Of a DNA stretch of 31,111 bases, positions 26,480 through 31,111 are shown piece by piece. Source of the stretch: a virus. The DNA lies in IMG/VR virus record IMGVR_UViG_3300027851_000089, positions 1 through 31,111 of that record; one strand, 5' to 3'. A program made the position numbers and the translations under genes. The notes beneath the pieces are model-generated. The model worked only from the letters and a program-made list of their open reading frames with translations. It searched no databases and was not told the DNA's origin. Within the stretch, counting starts at the first letter, position 1. The number at the start of each line of letters is the position of its first letter.

Positions 26480-26581
26480 GATAGGCCTCAGCTATCAAGT
26501 GCCTCGTAGCAATAGGGGTGGCGGCTATCGGAGGCTGGGGCTTGATAGGCCACGGCTATTGGGTGGTTGCATCACGTGATG
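26480..26581. promoter_or_regulatory. Operator- or cos-like repeats upstream of the packaging operon
   Basis: GATAGGCC-NNN-GCTAT occurs twice in direct orientation (26480-26495 and 26544-26559, 64 bp apart). CTATCAAG/CTTGATAG forms an 8-bp inverted pair (26492-26499 and 26541-26548). A 12-bp palindrome, CATCACGTGATG, lies at 26570-26581. They sit immediately before the HTH gene and the terminase genes, a place where binding sites for a regulator or terminase are expected. The role is inference. Confidence 0.5.
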
Positions 26582-26746
26582 TAACAGCAAAGTTCAGAAA
26601 AGTTGTAGCGATGGCGAACACAGGAGAAGGCTGCAGCCGGCCGTTTCATAGGTGAAACCCTATACGTCACCGGCCAAGTTATCCACAAAGTTATCCACAA
26701 CCCCTACCTGTGGATAACTACATGAGCAGGTGTTAATAACCTTCAG

Positions 26747-26766
26747 TGTAGGGTAGTTACCCCACA
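26747..26766. promoter_or_regulatory. Imperfect 20-bp palindrome inside the DnaA-box region
   Basis: TGTAGGGTA and TACCCCACA flank a 2-bp centre with one mismatch between arms. It lies in the gap between the two groups of DnaA boxes and could bind a phage regulator or initiator. Confidence 0.4.
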
Positions 26767-26880
26767 ATGTAGCGCTTCACTGGCGCCGATCTGGTGCGTT
26801 CTAGAGGCATGTATGTCCATACAGTATCGACGCTTATCCACAACTTATCCACAACCTTATCCACAGAGTTATCCACAGAC

Positions 26881-26892
26881 TCTTATATAAGA
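26881..26892. promoter_or_regulatory. TCTTATATAAGA palindrome, copy 1
   Basis: This 12-bp perfect palindrome lies between DnaA boxes. The same sequence, within a shared 15-base word ACTCTTATATAAGAC, recurs at 30894-30905. Two exact copies 4 kb apart in an otherwise dissimilar context suggest a common protein-binding site or promoter element. Confidence 0.5.
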
Positions 26893-26920
26893 CTGAGTTA
26901 TCCACACCCCTGTGGATAAC

Positions 26921-26949
26921 AATAAATCACACAATAGCGTGTTTGTCAA
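26921..26949 (-). promoter_or_regulatory. Candidate leftward promoter next to the LexA box
   Basis: On the minus strand a perfect TTGACA (26949-26944) is followed after 17 bp by TTTATT (26926-26921), a weak -10 match. The LexA box starts directly upstream of the -35. If used, it would transcribe toward the DnaA boxes and the packaging genes. Confidence 0.35.
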
Positions 26950-26969
26950 TACTGTGCATACATACAGTA
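26950..26969. promoter_or_regulatory. LexA (SOS) box
   Basis: TACTGTGCATACATACAGTA matches the proteobacterial LexA consensus TACTGT-N8-ACAGTA at all conserved positions. A second, weaker ATGT-N8-ACAG site lies near 26810-26827. It indicates that some transcription in this arm is induced by DNA damage in the host. Confidence 0.75.
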
Positions 26970-27014
26970 AACGCTACTGCATAGCATGGAAAACAGAACC
27001 CAGAAAATAGACAC

Positions 27015-27044
27015 TAGACACAGCAGAAAATACTGTGCTATACT
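27015..27044 (+). promoter_or_regulatory. Sigma70-type promoter for the right-arm transcript
   Basis: TAGACA (27015-27020), an 18-bp spacer and an extended -10 TGCTATACT (TATACT at 27039-27044) give a strong plus-strand promoter. Transcription would start near 27051 and first pass two small hairpins (GTGCA/TGCAC near 27051-27066 and ATGCACC/GGTGCAT near 27072-27090) before the ORF at 27139. Confidence 0.65.
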
Positions 27045-27138
27045 GGCGCCGTGCATATCGCTGCACAGACAATGCACCAAAATGGTGCATACACCAAAAA
27101 CCCGCGCCGCTATATAGGCGCAACTCTGAAAGCCTCAA

Positions 27139-27804
27139 ATGCAAAACGCAACCGCAACCGCAACCGCAACCGCAACCGCAACCCGCGCCGCCCGTTCTAT
27201 GGTGCATGTTCGTGCCATGTTCCCCGATTGCTTCACCTTGTCAATTCTTGACGCGGTAACGTCAATCTACGACAAGGGCGCCGCCCTTGAGGTTCTGGCC
27301 CGCGCCATTGTAGGCGCCGCCCTTGAGTTTGGGCATAGTGGAAATGATGCCCGCGTGAAGCAATCCCGCGAAGCCTTGCAAGGCAAAGGGAAAGGCGCAC
27401 AAGTCCGCGCCCGCGCCGTTCTGGCGCTTGACGCTGTGCGCGATAGCCTCAAGGCGCGGGAACTGTGCGCCCTTGACGATGGCGCCTTGATTGAGTGGGC
27501 CAGCATGGCCCATGCCCGCGCCGTTGACGCGTTGACGCCACCCGCCCGCGCCGCGAAACCCGCAACCGCAACCGATGGCGCAACCGCAACCGCAACCGAT
27601 GGCGCAACCGCAACCGATGGCGCAACCGATGGCGCAACCGATGGCGCAACCGATGGCGCAACCGCGCCGCAACCGCTGCCCACCGTGCCCGATGTTTCCT
27701 TGATTGTCGCCGCAATCAAGGCGGGCGCATACGATGGCGCAGCCCTTGAGGCCATCATGGGCGCAATCGCAACCGCAACCGCAACCGCAACCGCAACCGC
27801 ATAA
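27139..27804 (+). CDS. Low-complexity Ala/Thr/Asp-repeat protein of unknown function
   Basis: This open frame of 221 residues follows the promoter at 27015. The ends are Thr-Ala runs encoded by GCAACC hexamer tracts, and the middle has an (DGAT)n run. Between them, residues about 28-130 look like ordinary helical protein (FPDCFTLSILDAVTSIYDKG, then LEVLARAIVGAALEFG and VRARAVLALDAVRDSLKARE). I see no good ribosome-binding site; GCC ATG inside the frame near 27197 and 27215 are alternative starts. Because low-complexity DNA keeps several frames open, coding is plausible but not certain. No family recognised. Slippage in the hexamers would change length in whole codons pairs, not the frame. Confidence 0.45.
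   Translation: MQNATATATATATATRAARSMVHVRAMFPDCFTLSILDAVTSIYDKGAALEVLARAIVGAALEFGHSGNDARVKQSREALQGKGKGAQVRARAVLALDAVRDSLKARELCALDDGALIEWASMAHARAVDALTPPARAAKPATATDGATATATDGATATDGATDGATDGATDGATAPQPLPTVPDVSLIVAAIKAGAYDGAALEAIMGAIATATATATATA
27146..27804 (+). repeat. GCAACC hexamer tracts and GATGGCGCAACC repeats
   Basis: Three simple-repeat blocks are present: about six GCAACC units at 27148-27183, a mixed block of GCAACC and the 12-mer GATGGCGCAACC at 27570-27663, and about six GCAACC units at 27775-27800. They bracket and interrupt the 221-codon frame. Such tracts are prone to slippage and may drive length variation. Confidence 0.9.
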
Positions 27805-27835
27805 CCCGCAACCCGCGCCCGCTAGGATAGCGGGC

Positions 27836-27869
27836 GCCTATAACTATCGGTCAACCGATAGTTATAGGC
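27836..27869. terminator. Perfect 16-bp palindrome downstream of the 221-codon ORF
   Basis: GCCTATAACTATCGGT and its exact complement are separated by two bases (CA). It begins 32 bases after the ORF stop. There is no U-run on either strand, so it is not a standard terminator; a protein-binding site, cruciform, or RNA-stabilising stem is possible. The enclosed word CCGATA recurs at 27979, 28159 and 28211. Confidence 0.5.
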
Positions 27870-27987
27870 CATCGCCTAGGGTTTGCCATCACGCAACCCG
27901 CCCGCCCGGTCCATTGGATGCCCGCGCCGCTCACGCCGCGCCCGCTGAAAATGCGACCCAGCACCAGCACATTAAAAACCGATAAGG

Positions 27988-28130
27988 CAACCGCGCCCGC
28001 TAGGGCAGACGCTAGGGCAGACGCTAGGGCAGACGCTAGGGCAGACGCTAGGGCAGACGCTAGGGCAGACGCTAGGGCAGACGCTAGGGCAGACGCTAGG
28101 GCAGACGCTAGGGCAGACAGTGCGCGGTTG
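27988..28130. repeat. Ten exact 12-bp tandem repeats enclosed by a 9-bp inverted repeat
   Basis: The unit GCTAGGGCAGAC is repeated ten times without a single change from 27999 to 28118. The array is bracketed by CAACCGCGC (27988-27996) and its complement GCGCGGTTG (28122-28130). As DNA, spacing near one helical turn is iteron- or centromere-like. As RNA, the flanks would close a large loop displaying ten copies. It also keeps open frames on both strands (ADAR repeats on plus, ASAL repeats on minus). Confidence 0.95.
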
Positions 28131-28138
28131 TAGAAACT

Positions 28139-28378
28139 ATGGGAAAGCAAAACCAAAAACCGATAATGACGAAACCCGCGCCGCTACATGCCGCGCCCGT
28201 TGACTCATTGTCCGATAATCAGGCTTTGCGGAACCATAGCGGAAAACTTATCGGGCACATACGCGCCACCCGCTACCCTTTGCGGCATGGCGCACCACAC
28301 ATTACAAAATCACGTTATTCGGGCCGGTTGCCCGTCGCACGTAGTACGGCATTATTTGTCAATGGCTCTATCGGTTAG
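28139..28378 (+). CDS. Doubtful small ORF after the tandem array
   Basis: This 79-residue frame starts MGKQNQKPIMTKPAPLHAAP and contains LRNHSGKLIGHIRATRYPLR and HITKSRYSGRLPVARSTALF. The composition is protein-like and basic in its second half. There is no recognisable ribosome-binding sequence and no family match that I know. An overlapping frame in another phase (28188-28568) is also open, so coding here remains uncertain. Confidence 0.33.
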   Translation: MGKQNQKPIMTKPAPLHAAPVDSLSDNQALRNHSGKLIGHIRATRYPLRHGAPHITKSRYSGRLPVARSTALFVNGSIG

Positions 28379-28389
28379 CGCCCGGTATC

Positions 28390-29090
28390 CTATGGCTGTC
28401 TTGCGGGAAAGTGCAAAATATCGTTGCGTGATGTGTGGCCCCGACAGTGGACAAATACTAGGCTTGCGGAACACGCCTAGTATCCGTGGCGTATGCGAAC
28501 AGGTTAACCCCACATGCATACTCGCCCACCAATTACATTTAGCATCCCTGCAAGCGTTTCTTGTGTAGGATAGGTCGGAGACTGTGACCCTTATTCGCTA
28601 GGATATTGGGTAGTCGCCCTTGAAATACGACCCTAGAAACGCCCCTGCATATGCTTGAACAGCAGCAAGTTTCGAGGATACTTCCGCAGTATCGTCGATC
28701 ACACTTGCGGGCTATGCCAGCGACTCACACCACACGCAAGGTTATGCTTTGCGCGTTTGGCTCAATGGCAGCGTTGACCACGATGTAATCTCAAGCGATC
28801 AGCCGAACTGTCCGTGATCTGACAAATCACGTTAATCTACGCCCTGAAACCGTGGCGAGTAACGGTTAAGTCCTTGCGGATATGTGACATATCCGTGGCA
28901 ACTGCCCCTAGAATCGCAGTCACGACCCGTCAGCGTGGAATACTGACTCAACCCTTAACTGTTCTTACGCCTAGACGCTAAATAAGGCTACTTGCGGGTC
29001 CAGCAAGTCTGTTCACACTAAGGCGCTGAATGTGCGCTGAAACATTCAAACACAACATATCGGGCAGTCGATGCCCAATCTCATAGCATG
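28390..29090 (+). ncRNA. Candidate large structured RNA
   Basis: From about 28390 to 29090 there is no convincing coding frame, but there are hairpins along the whole length. Examples are ATACTAGGC/GCCTAGTAT (28455-28483), GATACT/AGTATC (28677-28692), CGCAA/TTGCG (28735-28752) and CGTGAT/ATCACG (28813-28830). AACCG/CGGTT (28848-28867), GGATAT/ATATCC (28878-28894), GTCAG/CTGAC, ACTTGC/GCAAGT (28990-29008), GAATGT/ACATTC and GGGCA/TGCCC complete the series. The word CTTGCGG recurs five times, twice in the module CTTGCGGA-N-TATCCGTGGC. A 23S-like segment is embedded. Phage-borne large RNAs such as GOLLD and ROOL are of similar size, but I cannot assign this one to either. Ends are approximate. 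Confidence 0.5.
28562..28634 (+). ncRNA. Segment resembling 23S rRNA helices 75-79 (L1-stalk base)
   Basis: TGTGTAGGATAGGT, then CGGAGACTGTGA and, 36 bases later, AGTCGCCCTTGAAATACGACC match bacterial 23S rRNA (TGTGTAGGATAGGTGGGAG... and ...GCCCTTGAAATACCACC, about E. coli 2090-2200, from memory). The rRNA pair GGTGG/CCACC appears here as GGTCG (28573-28577) and CGACC (28628-28632): both sides changed and pairing kept. GACT/AGTC and ACCC/GGGT continue the stem. The distal stalk that binds protein L1 is replaced by a 17-base loop. The rest of domain V is not recognisable. Confidence 0.6.
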
Positions 29091-29092
29091 GA

Positions 29093-29148
29093 TGCGGCCT
29101 AAGCAAGTCTTAGGCCGCAAACTTAAGCAACACCAATGCTTAAGTTTG
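29093..29148. promoter_or_regulatory. Two adjacent strong hairpins before the small-gene pair
   Basis: TGCGGCCTAAG/CTTAGGCCGCA (29093-29119) and CAAACTTAAGCA/TGCTTAAGTTTG (29118-29148) stand back to back. They lie just upstream of the ribosome-binding site of the gene at 29172. They could end the structured RNA, mark a processing site, or shield the 5' end of the downstream message. No U-run follows. Confidence 0.6.
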
Positions 29149-29171
29149 CCCACCACTCTGAAAGGAAAATC

Positions 29172-29408
29172 ATGTACATGATTGAAGCCCGCGCAAAACC
29201 CGGATACATCGTCCACCGTGACCAAGTTTTCACCCGCGAATGGGACATTGTGGCCCTTACACCCGAAGATTCCCGCGCTGATGATTTGGCAGAAGCCAAG
29301 GAAATCATCAAGGAACTGATGGCCAACGACTTCGACAACGACGGCGAAAACATCGCCCAATACCGCGCACGAAACATCAACACCCAAAACGTGGAGCACT
29401 CAGCATGA
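29172..29408 (+). CDS. Small acidic protein of unknown function
   Basis: I choose the ATG at 29172, preceded by AAAGGAAAATC; the longer frame from 29136 begins inside a hairpin. The 78-residue product reads MYMIEARAKPGYIVHRDQVF, then TREWDIVALTPEDSRADDLA and an acidic helix EAKEIIKELMANDFDNDGEN. No domain recognised. It overlaps the next gene by ATGA, so the two are co-translated. It is typical of small early or accessory phage genes. Confidence 0.7.
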   Translation: MYMIEARAKPGYIVHRDQVFTREWDIVALTPEDSRADDLAEAKEIIKELMANDFDNDGENIAQYRARNINTQNVEHSA

Positions 29409-29599
29409 AATATCTCGCATGGAGCGGCGTCGTCCTGGCGCTCATTGGCATCGTTCAAGCCTTCTTCCTGGGCGTTTCGTACCATTTCGAGGGCTACGGC
29501 CTTCACCCGGCCATTTGCGGCGTCCTGAGCCTGATTCTGGCCCTTGGCGGCTGGTGGCTTGCGGGCTGGGCTGAGCGTTTGGAAGCTGAAGACGAATAA
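29405..29599 (+). CDS. Small two-helix membrane protein
   Basis: This 64-residue protein has two hydrophobic segments: LAWSGVVLALIGIVQAFFLG (about residues 4-23) and ICGVLSLILALGGWWLAGWA (about 37-56). They are separated by a short loop (VSYHFEGYGLHP), and the C-terminus is acidic (ERLEAEDE). The layout predicts an inner-membrane hairpin with both ends on the same side. It is translationally coupled to the 78-residue protein upstream. Holin, spanin-like or superinfection-exclusion functions are possible, but there is no lysis gene beside it to support a holin call. Confidence 0.72.
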   Translation: MKYLAWSGVVLALIGIVQAFFLGVSYHFEGYGLHPAICGVLSLILALGGWWLAGWAERLEAEDE

Positions 29600-29935
29600 T
29601 CGGAACCTGACCCCAATTTCGCGCATAGGGCCTAAAAAGCCCTCAAAATTTCCATCAGCCTCTGTAACAGAATAGCGCCAAGCTATCGGCGTCCAGCTTT
29701 ACAAAGCGAACAGCCTAGCTTTACAAAGCCGACACAAAGCAAGATTCTTGCGGGCCAAAGCAAGATTCTTGCTCGGCCGCGCCCAAATCAAGGCCAAATC
29801 TTGCCCAAAAAGCCCTGCCTAGCACAACCATTTGTAATTTGTGTAACTTTACACAAACTTCACATTAGGCGAAATTCGGGTATTTTCGTCTTTAAAACAT
29901 AGAATTTATACCCACTAACATAGGAAAAACCTATC
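29600..29935. promoter_or_regulatory. Intergenic region with tandem operator-like inverted repeats
   Basis: There is no gene in these 336 bases. AGCTTTACAAAGC occurs at 29695-29707 and 29717-29729 (22-bp period), and GCAAGATTCTTGC at 29739-29751 and 29760-29772 (21-bp period). Each unit is itself an inverted repeat. Further on, TTTGTGTAA/TTACACAAA forms a 9-bp inverted repeat at 29838-29857. Candidate promoter elements TTCACA and TATTTT follow near 29859-29888 ahead of the gene at 29936. Two-turn spacing of dyads suggests cooperative binding of a regulator; RNA hairpins are an alternative. Confidence 0.55.
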
Positions 29936-30394
29936 ATGCGACTCGCAACTTGGGAAAAATCCACCCCGAACGAATACTTCGGCTTCTCTCACTACCCACA
30001 CAGCGGCACATCCAGCCACTTGTGGCTCAACTTCAGGCACGAAGACATTTACACAGCACACGCCGAAACCATCCGTAATTTCGGTGTGTACATCTGGTTT
30101 AGCGACGACAAAACCATCAGCATCACCACGAAAATGCATGATGTGCATTCTGCTGACCTCACCGAACTGCAAAACATGGTGAAGTTCTTGAAGAAGAACA
30201 ACATCAACACGCCTTTCATGAAAATTGAGGGCAGAAACCATCTGCAACTCATTTTGCGAGACATCCTGAAACAACTGAAAGTCACCGAGCAAACCAATTA
30301 CCCAGGTGACGAAATCACCAAAGTCAGCCTTGACCACCTCACAAGTCAAGTCCTGTCCTACATGCGCTCACAATTCGCTTGCTGGAATTTCTAA
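29936..30394 (+). CDS. Protein of unknown function (152 residues)
   Basis: The start MRLATWEKSTPNEYFGFSHY is preceded by AGGAAAAACCTATC, in which ATAGG/CCTAT can form a small hairpin around the ribosome-binding sequence. The protein is mixed alpha/beta with DKTISITTKMHDVHSADLTE and a helical second half (LQLILRDILKQLKVTEQTNY). I recognise no family. It has its own upstream control region with dyad repeats and is closed by an intrinsic terminator, so it is a single-gene unit. Codon use is more A-rich than in the structural genes. Confidence 0.7.
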   Translation: MRLATWEKSTPNEYFGFSHYPHSGTSSHLWLNFRHEDIYTAHAETIRNFGVYIWFSDDKTISITTKMHDVHSADLTELQNMVKFLKKNNINTPFMKIEGRNHLQLILRDILKQLKVTEQTNYPGDEITKVSLDHLTSQVLSYMRSQFACWNF

Positions 30395-30405
30395 GCTCAA
30401 GCAAT

Positions 30406-30437
30406 AGCCCATTCCATCAACATGGTTATGGGCTTTT
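30406..30437 (+). terminator. Intrinsic terminator after the 152-residue gene
   Basis: AGCCCAT pairs with ATGGGCT, with a nested CCAT/ATGG step and a 4-base loop, followed by four U residues. It begins 12 bases past the stop codon. A second hairpin, GAATAACC/GGTTATTC, lies at 30455-30482. Confidence 0.75.
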
Positions 30438-30482
30438 CGTGGGTTTAAGACTCTGAATAACCACACGAAATGAAGGTTATTC

Positions 30483-31029
30483 TCTAGCGCTCAACTTCCG
30501 AAAAAACAGGTGTCATTTTTTCTGCCAAATCTGCCAAATCCACGGCAAGCTGAAACAAAAAAGGCCTAAGCAAGGTTTATGCCTGATTGACCACAATCTC
30601 AACATGGGATTGACGCCTAATTTTTAAGCAAACGAACAAAATCAAGCACTTAGCAAGTTTTTAGGTCAACAGTGAATATGGGTTAAGTTCAAAAAGTACC
30701 CCAAGTTTTGTTTTTGAGTAGTGTATGAAAAGCCTTCTCTAGAGCCCACTTTTTACGCTCAAAACACCTCTTCTAGCGACGCGTTTTTTTACACCCTCTT
30801 TACCCCCACCCCCCTATTTTTTCAAAACCGTAAACCGGGTATCACTGTCTGTGTAAAACCGCGCTAACTTGTTGATTCTTATGGGAAAAGCACTCTTATA
30901 TAAGACCGCCTTTTTTGTAAGACTGTATACAAAAATTTCCCCGGCCAAAACAGCTAAAACCGACCACCACCTAATCCAGTCGCTCTTAACCCCCACCCAA
31001 TCAAAAACCGTATTTACCCTCTTGACAAA
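30483..31029. other. Long non-coding stretch, A/T-rich with C-runs
   Basis: No credible gene is present. The minus-strand frame 30814-31083 has no ribosome-binding site and looks fortuitous. Items seen: a TGCCAAATC direct repeat (near 30522-30541), homopolymer-rich pyrimidine tracts (30780-30825), the second TCTTATATAAGA palindrome (30894-30905), and the word AAAACCG repeated several times between 30825 and 31012. It may be regulatory; nothing is decisive. Confidence 0.5.
30894..30905. promoter_or_regulatory. TCTTATATAAGA palindrome, copy 2
   Basis: Second exact copy of the 12-bp palindrome found at 26881 inside the DnaA-box cluster, with the same flanking bases (ACTCTTATATAAGAC). It is a candidate shared operator or promoter element. 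Confidence 0.5.
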
Positions 31030-31111
31030 ATGAAAACCCTCCAAATCTCCGCCCACCCCACCGACTCCGCCCCCATCCGTCACCGCCGCGCCGCCGTGGC
31101 CTACCGTGACC
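31030..31111 (+). CDS. Possible partial CDS at the right edge
   Basis: An ATG at 31030 opens a frame to the window end, reading MKTLQISAHPTDSAPIRHRR and then AAVAYRD. Third codon positions are overwhelmingly C, a strong periodic bias that suggests real coding. TTGACA lies just before the start, and there is no ribosome-binding sequence, so a leaderless message or a different start downstream is possible. Too short to name. Confidence 0.4.
   Translation, partial: MKTLQISAHPTDSAPIRHRRAAVAYRD

Larger units (their letters stand above)
26679..26919. other. Cluster of nine consensus DnaA boxes (candidate replication origin)
   Basis: TTATCCACA occurs exactly at 26679, 26691, 26834, 26845, 26857, 26869 and 26898 on the plus strand, and as TGTGGATAA at 26709 and 26911. 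Four boxes from 26834 run head-to-tail at 11-12 bp steps, about one helical turn. The last two form a perfect inverted pair with a 4-bp spacer. An A/T-rich stretch follows (26919-26950). No other window region has such density. The most direct reading is a DnaA-dependent origin; a DnaA-titrating sink is an alternative. Confidence 0.85.

Noticed and set aside
27267-27758. Minus-strand frames of 136-163 residues opposite the hexamer ORF
   Set aside because: They are products of low-complexity sequence with repeated Ala/Pro/Val or Gly/Cys patterns and no ribosome-binding site.
27999-28118. CRISPR array
   Set aside because: The units are directly contiguous 12-mers without spacers.
27918-28133. 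71-residue ADAR-repeat frame over the 12-bp array
   Set aside because: A 12-bp repeat without stops keeps frames open on both strands, and there is no start signal. The array is better described as a nucleic-acid element.
28188-28568. 126-residue plus-strand frame with a CVMCG motif and several Cys/His
   Set aside because: It has no ribosome-binding site, overlaps another open frame, runs through a perfect hairpin and ends inside the 23S-like segment. Its odd Cys/His-rich composition suggests a fortuitous frame.
28735-28810. tRNA-like D-arm (GGCTCAATGGCAG)
   Set aside because: No acceptor stem, anticodon arm or T-loop can be fitted around it.
28200-28870. Other short 23S-like words (CCGATAATCAGGCT, TATGGCTGT, CAATGGCA, GAGTAACGG)
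   Set aside because: Each is short, they occur out of rRNA order, and the conserved A-loop, P-loop and sarcin-ricin sequences are missing, so a whole rRNA gene is not supported. Only the 28562-28634 segment stands.
30814-31083. 89-residue minus-strand frame
   Set aside because: There is no ribosome-binding site and the composition is erratic. It overlaps the C-ending plus-strand frame at 31030, which looks more like coding.

Overview
The window is a large piece of a tailed-phage (siphovirus-type) genome or prophage. The likely host is a Gram-negative proteobacterium, probably a betaproteobacterium. The evidence is a full head and tail morphogenesis cluster, a consensus proteobacterial LexA box (CTGT-N8-ACAG), nine perfect TTATCCACA DnaA boxes, and tail-fibre sequence of a kind common in betaproteobacterial phages. 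The host assignment is inference. There is no integrase, polymerase or lysis gene in view, so lifestyle cannot be read.

Layout. The structural genes read right to left on the minus strand. They begin at 26461 with a double-HTH protein, two small genes (one a likely small terminase), large terminase, portal, S49 head protease with a probable nested scaffold, a putative decoration protein and the major capsid protein. Two small proteins and a LamG-domain protein follow, closed by a terminator at 17851. After a three-gene plus-strand insertion (14717-17720: a small virion-like protein, a 748-residue protein with 21 copies of a 22-residue repeat, and a 100-residue protein), the minus-strand series resumes. 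It continues with a connector, an unrecognised protein, a gp10-like neck protein, tail terminator, tail tube, two tail chaperones joined by a canonical -1 frameshift site (A AAA AAC), a 2712-residue tape measure protein, and tail-tip and fibre proteins running off the left edge.

The right 4.6 kb (26462-31111) is of a different kind. It holds the DnaA-box cluster, the LexA box, palindromes, an extended -10 promoter, an ORF built on GCAACC hexamer tracts, a perfect 16-bp palindrome, and ten exact 12-bp tandem repeats enclosed by a 9-bp inverted repeat. About 650 nt with little convincing coding then follows, packed with hairpins, and inside it is a segment that closely matches the base of the L1 stalk of bacterial 23S rRNA, including what looks like a compensated base pair. 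Small plus-strand genes of unknown function and operator-like repeats follow. I read this arm as a replication/control region that encodes a large structured RNA. The rRNA-like RNA is the most unusual item in the window.

Functional picture. The terminase, portal, protease/scaffold and capsid genes build and fill the head. The connector and terminator genes join it to a very long tail, whose length is set by the giant tape measure and whose assembly is chaperoned by the frameshifted G/GT pair. The LamG and repeat proteins are candidate surface decorations or adhesins. Similarity statements are from memory; no database search was possible.
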